DNA from: SpSt-333 sp964371615
GTDB lineage: Bacteria; Bacteroidota; Ignavibacteria; UBA10030; UBA8401
Direction: 5' to 3'
Length of the DNA stretch: 64,000 nt
NCBI GenBank assembly: GCA_964371615.1
Contig: CAYJMS010000005.1
Span: 186,001-250,000, forward strand
Made by a program: the position numbers and the translations under genes. Below are positions 36,776-45,690 of this stretch, piece by piece (position 1 is the first letter of the stretch; the number at the start of each line of letters is the position of its first letter). A model generated the notes under the pieces. The model was given only the letters and a program-made list of their open reading frames with translations, ran no database searches and was not told the origin of the DNA.

Positions 36776-37729
36776 TTGGGCTTTTTTGATTCGTTGAAAT
36801 TATCGCGATTAAAGGAAGGACTTGCCAAAACACGGGAAACTCTTGCCGCAAAAGTGAATAAGCTGATCTTTGCAAAGGGTAAAATCGATGAGGAGTTTCT
36901 GGTACAATTGGATGAGATTTTAATTGCCGGCGATGTCGGAGTGGAAACATCGCACCGTATCATTGAAAACATTAAACGTCGGACAAAAACACAAAAATAC
37001 GAAACGCAGTCGGAACTGGATCAATTGGTCCGATCGGAAATTGAGCATGTGCTTTTGCGAACTCAATCGAACGATGACGATCCGTTTATCCTACCGGCGG
37101 CAAGCAAGCCCTATGTCATCATGGTCGTCGGCGTTAATGGCGTAGGGAAAACGACCACAATAGGCAAACTCGCTTATAATTACAGATCTGCAGGCAAGAA
37201 AGTCATCATCGGGGCGGCGGATACATTTCGAGCTGCCGCCAATGAACAACTGGAAGTGTGGAGCAAACGTGCCGGTGTCGAGATTGTCCAGCAGATGCAC
37301 GGATCCGATCCAGCTGCCGTTGCGTTCGATACCGTCAAAGCGGCTCAATCGCGCGGAGCGGAAGTGGTGATTATTGATACCGCCGGAAGACTGCACACGA
37401 AAACGAACCTGATGGAGGAATTGAAGAAGATCAAAAGAGTGATTACAAAATGCAGTGCGGATGCACCGCATGAAGTGCTGCTGGTGCTCGATGCGACAAC
37501 CGGACAGAATGCCATTCAACAGGCGAAACTGTTCAACGAAGCAGTCGGACTGACCGGATTGGTGATTACAAAACTCGACGGAACGGCAAAAGGAGGTGTG
37601 GTATTTGCGGTCAGCAACTCCTTAAATATTCCCGTTCGATTCATAGGAGTAGGGGAAAAGATCGAAGACCTTCAACCGTTTGAACCGCATAAATTTGTCG
37701 AAGCATTGTTCGATACTGAAACACACTAA
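36776..37729 (+). CDS. ftsY: Signal recognition particle receptor FtsY
   Basis: 317 residues from a TTG start at 36776; AAGGA lies about 9 bases upstream and no better ATG exists before the N domain. It has almost no acidic A domain, so it is a short NG-type FtsY. G-domain motifs: GVNGVGKTT (119-127), DTFRAAANEQL, DTAGRLHTK, TKLDGTAKGG, GVGEKIEDLQPF. It is a GTPase that docks SRP-ribosome complexes at the inner membrane for insertion of membrane proteins. Confidence 0.97.
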   Translation: MGFFDSLKLSRLKEGLAKTRETLAAKVNKLIFAKGKIDEEFLVQLDEILIAGDVGVETSHRIIENIKRRTKTQKYETQSELDQLVRSEIEHVLLRTQSNDDDPFILPAASKPYVIMVVGVNGVGKTTTIGKLAYNYRSAGKKVIIGAADTFRAAANEQLEVWSKRAGVEIVQQMHGSDPAAVAFDTVKAAQSRGAEVVIIDTAGRLHTKTNLMEELKKIKRVITKCSADAPHEVLLVLDATTGQNAIQQAKLFNEAVGLTGLVITKLDGTAKGGVVFAVSNSLNIPVRFIGVGEKIEDLQPFEPHKFVEALFDTETH

Positions 37730-37761
37730 AACCTTTCTATGGCAAGATAAAGAGAAATGCT

Positions 37762-38775
37762 ATGAAGATCTCATGGAAACAATACGAACTTAATCTCAAG
37801 CATACATTCCGGATTTCTCGCAGTGCAAGTGATTCGGTAAAAGTGATAATCGTTGAAATGGAGCATGACGGCATTGTTGGATATGGGGAAGCGTCTCCCA
37901 CGAAACGATACGGTGAATCTGTGGAAACCATTACGGCGTTTCTCGGTCAGATTGATCTTTCGCGGTATGAATCTCCGATGATGCTGGAAGATATCCTCAA
38001 TGCCGTCGAAGTAATTGCACCCGGAAACACCTCTGCAAAATGTGCGATTGATCTGGCACTGCATGATTGGGTTGGGAAAAAATTGAACATTCCGCTCTAT
38101 CAATTGTGGGGGTTGAATCCCGCCAAAAGTCCGTTATCATCCTTTACCATCGCGATCGATACGAAGGAAGTGGTGGAACAAAAAGTACATGAAGCGGAGG
38201 AATTCCCCATTTTAAAGGTAAAAGTCGGTTCCGACAACGATGAAGAAATGATCACCACAATCCGAAAACTCACGGACAAAGTTTTATATGTCGATGCGAA
38301 TGAAGGGTGGAAGGATAAAAACCTAGCCTTGAAACGGGTGCAATGGCTGAAAGATCAGAATGTAGGATTCATCGAACAGCCGATGCCTGCGTCGCAATTG
38401 GACGATATTAAATGGCTTCGGGAAAAATCCGGAATTCCGCTGATAGCCGACGAAAGCGTACTTCGGCTTCGTGAAATTCACAGATTGGCCGATGCATTCG
38501 ACGGCATAAATATTAAATTGATGAAGTGCACAGGCCTCCGGGAGGCAATGCGGATGATTAATACCGCCCGAGCACTTAATCTGAAAGTGATGATGGGCTG
38601 CATGATCGAAACCGCCGTCGGAATTTCGGCCGGTGCACACATTGCACCGCTGCTCGATTATGCCGACCTCGACGGCAATGTGTTGATCTCGAACGATCCG
38701 TTCGACGGGGTACGCAATATAAAAGGGAAATTGACACTTTCAAATAAACCGGGATTAGGAGTCACGCTTCGGTAA
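37762..38775 (+). CDS. Dipeptide epimerase (enolase superfamily)
   Basis: 337 residues. It has a muconate-lactonizing-type capping domain (GYGEASPTKRYGES) and barrel with the KxK acid/base pair (ILKVKVG), metal ligands in YVDANEGW, FIEQPM and LIADES, and the opposite-face Lys in NIKLMKCTG. The DLDG near the C-terminus is the DxD that binds the dipeptide amino group. This points to L-Ala-D/L-Glu epimerase, used to recycle murein peptides. OSBS (menC) is less likely because no menaquinone genes are nearby. Confidence 0.85.
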   Translation: MKISWKQYELNLKHTFRISRSASDSVKVIIVEMEHDGIVGYGEASPTKRYGESVETITAFLGQIDLSRYESPMMLEDILNAVEVIAPGNTSAKCAIDLALHDWVGKKLNIPLYQLWGLNPAKSPLSSFTIAIDTKEVVEQKVHEAEEFPILKVKVGSDNDEEMITTIRKLTDKVLYVDANEGWKDKNLALKRVQWLKDQNVGFIEQPMPASQLDDIKWLREKSGIPLIADESVLRLREIHRLADAFDGINIKLMKCTGLREAMRMINTARALNLKVMMGCMIETAVGISAGAHIAPLLDYADLDGNVLISNDPFDGVRNIKGKLTLSNKPGLGVTLR

Positions 38776-38776
38776 T

Positions 38777-40591
38777 ATGTCCTCTGTCATCAATATATTG
38801 CCCGAAATTCTTGCCAACAAAATCGCAGCCGGGGAAGTGGTTCAACGCCCGGAATCGGTTGTGAAGGAGTTGCTCGAAAATTCCATTGATGCCGGAGCGA
38901 CTTCAATTTCCGTCACGATCAAAAATGCCGGTAAATCGTTGATTCAGATCGTGGATAATGGAAAAGGAATGTCCGATGTGGATGCCGAAAAATCATTTTA
39001 CCGGCATGCGACGAGCAAAATATCGGAATACGAAGACCTGGAAAATATACGTACTCTCGGTTTTCGCGGCGAAGCGTTGGCTTCCATTGCGGCGGTTGCA
39101 CAGGTCGAGATGAAGACCCGAATGGAGGAGAATCCGGTCGGATTTTCTATCCGGATCGAGGGAGGGGTAGTAAAAGAACGTGCTCAGGTGGCTCACCAGC
39201 GCGGCACGACAGTCTCAGTCAAGAACTTGTTTTTCAATACACCTGCGCGAAGAAATTTTCTCAAATCCAACAATACAGAATTCAAGCATATTTACGATAC
39301 CGTGCAGCGTTTGGTATTATCCCGCCCGGATATTGCAATTGAATTTACCAGTGACGATGATACGATTCTGGCACTTCCATCTCACAGTCTCGACGATCGG
39401 TTGAAGAGTTTGTTCGGTGACCGTCATTTTACAACGTTGATTCCGGTGGAAGAACAGACGGAACTGTTGTCGATTCACGGGTACGTCGGGAAACCGGACT
39501 TTGCCCGGAAATCGAAGGTCGATCAATATATTTTTCTTAATTCGCGATTCATCATCAACCGATCGATAAATCATGCGGTCTTTTCCGGGTATGAGCACCT
39601 TGTTGAAAAAGGGAATTTTCCGTTTTTCCTGCTGTTCCTGACTATCGATCCGCACAAGGTCGATGTGAATGTACATCCGTCCAAAATGGAAGTAAAATTT
39701 TCGGATGAACAAAATATCTATCGGATTGTCGCTTCGGTGATTCGCAAAACACTGGGGGCAAACGATTTGGTCCCGAACATTGAATTCCAATCCCGTGAAC
39801 ATCAGACCGGTTTCTCTTCGTTCCGGCATACGGCGTTGCCGCGATGGAATCCCGATATTTCCGGACCGGCAGCGGGAGCGCCATCGCAACACACGGAAGA
39901 TTTCCCGTTCGATTTGTCTCGTCAGTTAGATCAGATATTTGCGGCCCAGGCGACGCCGGCAGAACAGCCTCAACAGTTTCCGGAACAATATCGTCATATT
40001 CCAAGGGAGCTCGAAGAAACGGATGCTAAACCGATTTGGCAATTGCATAACAAGTACATTTTAACGCAAATCAGAAGCGGATTGATGATTATCGATCAAC
40101 ATGTCGCGCATGAACGGATACTGTACGAAAAAGCGCTGGAAAGAATGAACAATGCAGTACCGTCGTCACAGCAATTGCTTTTCCCGCAGACAGTGACGCT
40201 GACATCGGGAGATTATTCGCTGGCCAAAGATTTGCTGCCGTATTTGCAGACAATCGGATTTGAGTCGAAAGTATTCGGAAAAAATACCATTGTTATCGAA
40301 GGTGTCCCGCCGGAAATAAAAGCGGGGACCGAATCGAATATTGTTCAGGATATCCTTGATGAATTCAAAAACAATCAATTGCGCGTGAAATTGGAAGCAA
40401 AGGATAACCTTGCGAAATCGTTTTCGTGCAAGGCTGCTATAAAGGCGGGCGAACGGCTTACGGATACAGAAATGCGATCGTTAATAGATCAATTGTTTGC
40501 AACCTCGATGCCGTATGTTTGCCCTCACGGACGCCCTGTTTTAATTAAGGTATCGCTTGCTGAATTGGATCGAAGATTTTTTAGAACTTGA
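38777..40591 (+). CDS. mutL: DNA mismatch repair protein MutL
   Basis: 604 residues. The N-terminal GHKL ATPase has IAAGEVVQRPESVVKELLENSIDAGAT, DNGKGM, TLGFRGEALASIAAVA and RGTTVSVKNLFFNTPARRNFLK. The Pro/Gln-rich linker (about 345-415) is followed by the C-terminal dimer and endonuclease domain with DQHVAHERILYE (Val in place of the usual Ala of DQHA), SCKAAIKAGE and YVCPHGRP. So it is the nicking type of MutL found in bacteria without MutH. Acts with MutS in the cytoplasm. One base separates it from the epimerase gene. Confidence 0.96.
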   Translation: MSSVINILPEILANKIAAGEVVQRPESVVKELLENSIDAGATSISVTIKNAGKSLIQIVDNGKGMSDVDAEKSFYRHATSKISEYEDLENIRTLGFRGEALASIAAVAQVEMKTRMEENPVGFSIRIEGGVVKERAQVAHQRGTTVSVKNLFFNTPARRNFLKSNNTEFKHIYDTVQRLVLSRPDIAIEFTSDDDTILALPSHSLDDRLKSLFGDRHFTTLIPVEEQTELLSIHGYVGKPDFARKSKVDQYIFLNSRFIINRSINHAVFSGYEHLVEKGNFPFFLLFLTIDPHKVDVNVHPSKMEVKFSDEQNIYRIVASVIRKTLGANDLVPNIEFQSREHQTGFSSFRHTALPRWNPDISGPAAGAPSQHTEDFPFDLSRQLDQIFAAQATPAEQPQQFPEQYRHIPRELEETDAKPIWQLHNKYILTQIRSGLMIIDQHVAHERILYEKALERMNNAVPSSQQLLFPQTVTLTSGDYSLAKDLLPYLQTIGFESKVFGKNTIVIEGVPPEIKAGTESNIVQDILDEFKNNQLRVKLEAKDNLAKSFSCKAAIKAGERLTDTEMRSLIDQLFATSMPYVCPHGRPVLIKVSLAELDRRFFRT

Positions 40592-40595
40592 CACT

Positions 40596-40880
40596 ATGCA
40601 AATCGTCACCGTAGAATTTACGTCAACACCGGAAAACCGTAACGCCATCATTCACTTATGTCGATCGATGATCGGTCCGTCCCGGGCGGAGGAGGGGTGC
40701 ATTAGTTACAATTTTTATGAAAATGCCGACAACAAGAATTCATTCTTCTTTTTCGAAGAGTGGAAAGATCAGGATGCGATAGATGCTCATAACAAAACAA
40801 AACACTATATTGATTTTATATCGAAGTTCAATTCACTGCTTGTGGGCGAAGCAGTAGTGTTGGTGCGATCTATCCGGTAA
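40596..40880 (+). CDS. Antibiotic-biosynthesis-monooxygenase (ABM) domain protein
   Basis: 94 residues from ATG 40596, four bases after the mutL stop (the upstream frame overlaps mutL and is excluded). The ABM ferredoxin-like fold is recognised from MQIVTVEFTSTPENRNAIIHLCRSMIGPSRAEEGCISYNFYEN, then FFFFEEWKDQDAIDAHNKTKHYIDFISKF. Members such as YgiN act on quinols or small aromatics without cofactors, or are just sensors of reactive carbonyls. The specific role here is unknown. Confidence 0.8.
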   Translation: MQIVTVEFTSTPENRNAIIHLCRSMIGPSRAEEGCISYNFYENADNKNSFFFFEEWKDQDAIDAHNKTKHYIDFISKFNSLLVGEAVVLVRSIR

Positions 40881-40933
40881 GATCGCAGCAGCAAAAACAT
40901 TTTGTTAAAATATTCAACAATAGGAGCACGTAC

Positions 40934-42601
40934 ATGGCAACATTCAACGATCCAAAGGCGATCACAGAAGCAGGGGAGAATTATGCAGCGAAAGCAGCAT
41001 CGTCAAAGGTTCGCAATGTAAAATTTACGACGGTCAGCGGTGAATCTGTACTGCCTTTATATACTCCCGATGATATTAAAGAAATCAACTACCTTTCAGA
41101 GATTGGATTTCCGGGTGAATTTCCATATACCCGCGGTATCCATAATACGGGATATCGAGGAAAATTATGGACCATGCGGCAGTTTGCCGGTTTTGGCACG
41201 CCGGAAGACACCAATCAACGGTTTAAGTACCTGCTCGAACATGGGCAAACGGGACTTTCAACAGCGTTCGATCTGCCGACATTAATGGGAAGAGATGCCG
41301 ACGATCCGTTTTCCGAAGGGGAAGTAGGCATATGCGGTGTTGCAATCAGTTCGTTGGCGGATATGGAGATATTGTTCAAAGGTATCCCGCTGGATAAAGT
41401 CACCACTTCTATGACCATCAACGCTCCCGCAGCGATGATTCTTGCATTTTATATTGCCGTGGCGGAGAAACAGGGGTTGAAATCGAATGTCCTGCGCGGA
41501 ACGATTCAAAACGACATCTTAAAGGAATACATCGCTCAAAAAGAATGGATCTATCCCCCAAAACCGTCGATGAGAATCATCACCGACATGTTTCAATACT
41601 GCGCGAAAGAACTTCCGCAATTTAATCCTATCTCTGTGTCAGGCTATCATATACGGGAAGCTGGTTCAACCTCTGTCCAGGAGTTAGCATTCACACTGGC
41701 AGATGGTTTTGCATATATCGAACATGGTATTGCTGCCGGAATGGATGTTGATGATTTCGCTCCGAGAATTTCGTATTTCTTCAATTCCCATTTGGACTTT
41801 TTTGAGGAGATTGCAAAATTTCGTGCAGCACGCCGGATTTATGCAAAACGGATGAAATATAAGTATGGCGCTAAAAATCCAAAATCGTGGACCCTTCGTT
41901 TCCATACGCAGACCGCAGGATGCACTCTGACGGCACAGCAGCCTGAGAACAATATTGTCAGAACTGCAATTCAAGCGCTTGCCGGGGTTTTAGGAGGTAC
42001 ACAATCACTTCATACCAATTCTATGGATGAAACCCTTGCATTGCCGTCGGATAAGGCGGTAAAGATCGCATTACGAACACAACAGATAATTGCTGATGAA
42101 ACCGGCGTCGCCAACGTTATTGATCCGCTGGGAGGAAGTTACTTTGTAGAGGCGCTCACATCCAAAATGGAGGAAGAAGCGGAACAATACTTCGAAAAGA
42201 TTGATATGTTGGGAGGTGTAATACCGGCAATCGAACAAGGATTCTTCCAGCGCGAGATAGCCGAAGCGGCCTATCGCTACCAACGTGAGTTGGATAGCAA
42301 GGAGAAGATCATCGTCGGTGTCAATCAATACGTTGAAGAAGGCGAAAAAATTGACATTCCAATTCTTGCCATTTCACCAGAAGTGGAGATTGTTCAGAAG
42401 AAAAGACTTTCAGCGGTGCGGAATAGCCGAAATCAGGAGGAATGGACAAACGCTATCAATGATTTAAAGAATGCAGCCGTAGACGGAACCAACCTCATGC
42501 CGCATTTGCTTAATGCTACACGAAAACACGTAACTCTCGGAGAAATGTGCAATGCGTTGATTGAACATTTCGGTATTTACGAAGAACAAGCGGTTTTTTA
42601 A
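40934..42601 (+). CDS. B12-dependent acyl-CoA mutase large subunit, isobutyryl-CoA mutase-like
   Basis: 555 residues: the TIM-barrel substrate half of the methylmalonyl-CoA mutase family (GQTGLSTAFDLPT, GTIQNDILKEY, SGYHIREAGS, QSLHTNSMDE). It lacks the C-terminal B12-binding domain, so a separate small subunit is required and is not in the window. Aligned to Propionibacterium MCM, the specificity residues Tyr89 and Arg207 are replaced by Phe84 (RQFAG) and Gln202 (IAQKEW), the pair known from isobutyryl-CoA mutase. So it probably interconverts isobutyryl-CoA and n-butyryl-CoA rather than methylmalonyl- and succinyl-CoA. AGGAG precedes the ATG. The alignment was done by eye. Confidence 0.85.
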   Translation: MATFNDPKAITEAGENYAAKAASSKVRNVKFTTVSGESVLPLYTPDDIKEINYLSEIGFPGEFPYTRGIHNTGYRGKLWTMRQFAGFGTPEDTNQRFKYLLEHGQTGLSTAFDLPTLMGRDADDPFSEGEVGICGVAISSLADMEILFKGIPLDKVTTSMTINAPAAMILAFYIAVAEKQGLKSNVLRGTIQNDILKEYIAQKEWIYPPKPSMRIITDMFQYCAKELPQFNPISVSGYHIREAGSTSVQELAFTLADGFAYIEHGIAAGMDVDDFAPRISYFFNSHLDFFEEIAKFRAARRIYAKRMKYKYGAKNPKSWTLRFHTQTAGCTLTAQQPENNIVRTAIQALAGVLGGTQSLHTNSMDETLALPSDKAVKIALRTQQIIADETGVANVIDPLGGSYFVEALTSKMEEEAEQYFEKIDMLGGVIPAIEQGFFQREIAEAAYRYQRELDSKEKIIVGVNQYVEEGEKIDIPILAISPEVEIVQKKRLSAVRNSRNQEEWTNAINDLKNAAVDGTNLMPHLLNATRKHVTLGEMCNALIEHFGIYEEQAVF

Positions 42602-42612
42602 ACGGGGATCCA

Positions 42613-43488
42613 ATGTTCGTTCCGACCATCAAATTGATGCGTCCACTTCAATGGTTGAAGAATGGTTTTGTCTTTACTCCATTGATTTTTTCCAAACACC
42701 TCATGCATGCCGACTTCGGTGTCAATGCCATGCTTGCTTTTTTTGCCTTCTGTTTTGCCTCCAGTGTTGTGTATATCATTAACGATATACTTGATAAAGA
42801 ATCGGATAGAGTACATCCGATAAAGAAAAAACGGCCTATTGCAACAGGTGAACTCTCTGTGCAGTTTGCTCTCGCCGTTGCATTTGTATTATCCATTTTT
42901 GCCGTCGCACTTTCTTCGCTGCTTCCGTCGGGATTTGCTTGGATCTTGTTGCTGTACGTCGTTATCCAAATCGCCTATTCTTTTCGGCTCAAAAAAGTTG
43001 TTATTCTGGATATCTTTGTCATTGCAGCGGGTTTTATGTTGCGTGTCTTCGCCGGAGCAATGGCAATCCAGGTGACTATATCGCATTGGATCGTTATTAC
43101 TACTCTGTTCTTATCGCTGTTCCTGGCTATTTCAAAACGACGTTCGGAACTTGTAATGGTCACGAAACAAAACATCGAATCGCCTCGCAGAGTGCTGAAA
43201 GAGTACAGCATACCATTCCTTGATGCATTGTTGATTATTTCGACCACCGGTATGGTGTTATCATATTCACTGTATACAATGGCTGATAAAACAATTGCGG
43301 TGTTCGGTTCTGAATATCTCATCTTTACAACGATCTTTGTTTTATTCGGAATATTCAGATATTTATTCCTCGTACTTGTCCGTGACGAAGGGGAGAATCC
43401 GACGCTGATTCTTGTGAAAGATGCCCCCATGGCTTTAAACATGATTCTCTGGCTTTTGACATGCATCGCAATTATCTATTTCTCATAA
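42613..43488 (+). CDS. UbiA-family decaprenyl-phosphate phosphoribosyltransferase
   Basis: 291 residues with about eight to nine membrane helices. The two Asp-rich UbiA motifs are NDILDKESD (with HPIKKKRPIATGEL after it) and, later, YSFRLKKVVILDIFVIAAGFMLRVFAGA. This is the form seen in DPPR synthase (Rv3806c type), which moves phosphoribose from PRPP to polyprenyl phosphate. Position just before dprE1 and dprE2 homologs strongly supports this over a quinone or heme role. Starts 11 bases after the mutase gene. Confidence 0.86.
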   Translation: MFVPTIKLMRPLQWLKNGFVFTPLIFSKHLMHADFGVNAMLAFFAFCFASSVVYIINDILDKESDRVHPIKKKRPIATGELSVQFALAVAFVLSIFAVALSSLLPSGFAWILLLYVVIQIAYSFRLKKVVILDIFVIAAGFMLRVFAGAMAIQVTISHWIVITTLFLSLFLAISKRRSELVMVTKQNIESPRRVLKEYSIPFLDALLIISTTGMVLSYSLYTMADKTIAVFGSEYLIFTTIFVLFGIFRYLFLVLVRDEGENPTLILVKDAPMALNMILWLLTCIAIIYFS

Positions 43489-43642
43489 CAGCATACCTGG
43501 GATGACAGGAATCTAATTGTGTGTCTAATTACAATGCCTCACAGAGTATGACGACGATATAATATACTCCATTGATGGTCCATGCCTCTCTGAATTTCAC
43601 TTTCCGCTTCATATAATCCCTTTCTTTTTGTATTTTTCAACT

Positions 43643-44956
43643 ATGAAAATATCAAATTGGGGCAACTATCCTTTCGTTGAAGCCACTATCTTTTCTCCTG
43701 CAGATGATAATGGAATCAAAGAATGCATTGAAACATCCGACGAACTCATTCCTCGAGGTTTGGGACGATGTTACGGTGATTCATCGCTGAATACGACGAT
43801 TGTTTCGATGCTTCGCATGAATCACTTTCTTGCATTTGACGATATCAACGGAATATTGACGTGTGAAGCGGGTGTATCATTGGAAGAAATTCTTGATGTG
43901 TGCGTTCCCAGAGGTTGGTTCCTTTCCGTCACGCCGGGGACAAAGTATGTTACCGTTGGCGGGGCAATTGCATCAGACGTCCATGGCAAGAACCATCACG
44001 TCGCCGGATCGTTTTCACGCCATGTAGTATCGATCAAAATGATGTTAAGCGACGGCACTGTCGTAAGGTGTTCAGACAATGAACGTCAGGATCTCTTCTG
44101 GTCGACATGCGGCGGGATGGGATTAACCGGAGTAATTCTTGAAGCCACAATTCAACTTTTAAAGATCGAAACTGCATACATCCGGCAGCGAATTGTGAAA
44201 TCAAAGAACATTGATGAAGCGATCGATCTGTTCGAAACGAACAATCACTGGACATATTCCGTTGCCTGGATTGATTGTCTTGCCAAAGGTAATTCACTCG
44301 GCCGTTCGGCATTGGTGCTTGGTGAACATGCAACACAAGCTGAGGTGGGATATCGATACAGGAATCCATTGAATATCGATAAAAAACGTCCCATCCCGGT
44401 TCCAATGTATTTCCCGAATTTTTTGCTGAATACGTACACCGTAAAATTATTCAACGAACTCAGATACGCAACGTATATCGCAAAGGATTCCGTGGTGGAA
44501 TATGTGCCGTTCTTTTATCCTTTGGACATTATTGCGGATTGGAATAAGATCTATGGAAGGAGAGGATTCACCCAGTACCAATTTGTATTGCCTAAAGAAT
44601 CATCGCGTGAAGGCTTAAAAAAAATTCTTACCAGAATAGCACAAAGTGGTGAAGGATCATTTTTGGCAGTATTAAAATTATTCGGGCAGCAAAGCGGAAT
44701 ATTGTCATTTCCGCGCGAAGGCTTTACTCTCGCCCTTGATTTTCCGATAACCCCGACAACCATGGTTTTATTCGGCGAATTGGATGCTATGGTTGCCGAT
44801 TTTGGGGGACGGATGTATCTCTCGAAAGATGTTCGTATGTCGAAAGAGCTATTTGACAAAGGATATTCCTCTGCGACACAATTTCGTGCGATAAAGAAAC
44901 AATTCGATCCATTGATGAAATTCCAATCACTACAATCGAAACGGATTGGTTTATGA
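43643..44956 (+). CDS. dprE1: Decaprenylphosphoryl-beta-D-ribose 2-oxidase homolog (DprE1)
   Basis: 437 residues from ATG 43643. It has an FAD-binding PCMH/ALO-type fold: PRGLGRCYGDSSLN, VTPGTKYVTVGGAIASDVHGKNHH with His114 at the position that holds FAD covalently or closely in mycobacterial DprE1, and FGGRMYLSKD near the end. It oxidises the 2'-OH of polyprenyl-phosphoryl-ribose. In the LKLFG...LSFPREGFTLALDFPI segment Ala364 takes the place of mycobacterial Cys387, the residue hit by benzothiazinones. 154 bases separate it from the UbiA-type gene; it overlaps dprE2 by four bases. Confidence 0.9.
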   Translation: MKISNWGNYPFVEATIFSPADDNGIKECIETSDELIPRGLGRCYGDSSLNTTIVSMLRMNHFLAFDDINGILTCEAGVSLEEILDVCVPRGWFLSVTPGTKYVTVGGAIASDVHGKNHHVAGSFSRHVVSIKMMLSDGTVVRCSDNERQDLFWSTCGGMGLTGVILEATIQLLKIETAYIRQRIVKSKNIDEAIDLFETNNHWTYSVAWIDCLAKGNSLGRSALVLGEHATQAEVGYRYRNPLNIDKKRPIPVPMYFPNFLLNTYTVKLFNELRYATYIAKDSVVEYVPFFYPLDIIADWNKIYGRRGFTQYQFVLPKESSREGLKKILTRIAQSGEGSFLAVLKLFGQQSGILSFPREGFTLALDFPITPTTMVLFGELDAMVADFGGRMYLSKDVRMSKELFDKGYSSATQFRAIKKQFDPLMKFQSLQSKRIGL

Positions 44957-45690
44957 GGAAATATATTTTGATTATTGGGGCAGGTTCGGATATCGCACGT
45001 CCGCTTGCTCATCACTATGCCAAAGCGGGTTATGGCATTTATCTTGCAAGCAGAAGTATCGATCATTTGACAATGGATGCAAATGACATAGCAATCAGGT
45101 ATAACACCGAAACGGCTGCCTTTTTTCTTGATGTCACTGCAACGGAGACACACCATTCTTTTTATAACGCGTTGCCGGTAAAACCGTTCGGTGTGATTTG
45201 TCTTGCCGGAATACTCGGTGATCAGCATCGCTCTGAAGTCGATTTCTCCGAAGCCAATGCAGTAATCGCTGCGAATTTTACCGGATTAGTCTCCCTTCTG
45301 CACATTATTGCAAGCGATTTTGAATCCCGGCGTGGCGGATTTATTGTCGGTGTCAGTTCGGTCGCCGGTGAACGAGGCAGAAAAAGCAATTATGTGTATG
45401 CAAGCGCCAAAGCCGGATTTACAGCTTTTCTTTCGGGATTGCGTAACCGTTTATATAGCGCTACGGTACAGGTGATGACGGTGCATCCCGGATTCATACG
45501 AACAAAAATGATAGAGGGAAGGAAAACCCCAGCAATCATCACGGCAACCGCTGAAGATGTAGCGAGGGATATCTTTCGTGGGCAGCAAAAAGGGAAGGAC
45601 TTTTTATACTCAACGTGGATATGGCGCTACATCATGGTAGCGTTTAGAAATATTCCGGAATCCCTTGCAAAAAAACTCGACCTCCAATGA
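44953..45690 (+). CDS. dprE2: Decaprenylphosphoryl-2-keto-pentose reductase homolog (DprE2)
   Basis: 245 residues, short-chain dehydrogenase fold. The NAD(P)-binding GAGSDIARPLAHHYAKAGY, the NxAG-like CLAGILGD, catalytic Ser in VGVSSVAGERG and the YASAK Tyr/Lys pair are all present. Paired by an ATGA overlap with dprE1, it should reduce the 2-keto intermediate to polyprenyl-phosphoryl-arabinose. The SDR family is broad, so the assignment rests on this pairing and on similarity to DprE2 in the N-terminal motif. Confidence 0.88.
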   Translation: MRKYILIIGAGSDIARPLAHHYAKAGYGIYLASRSIDHLTMDANDIAIRYNTETAAFFLDVTATETHHSFYNALPVKPFGVICLAGILGDQHRSEVDFSEANAVIAANFTGLVSLLHIIASDFESRRGGFIVGVSSVAGERGRKSNYVYASAKAGFTAFLSGLRNRLYSATVQVMTVHPGFIRTKMIEGRKTPAIITATAEDVARDIFRGQQKGKDFLYSTWIWRYIMVAFRNIPESLAKKLDLQ

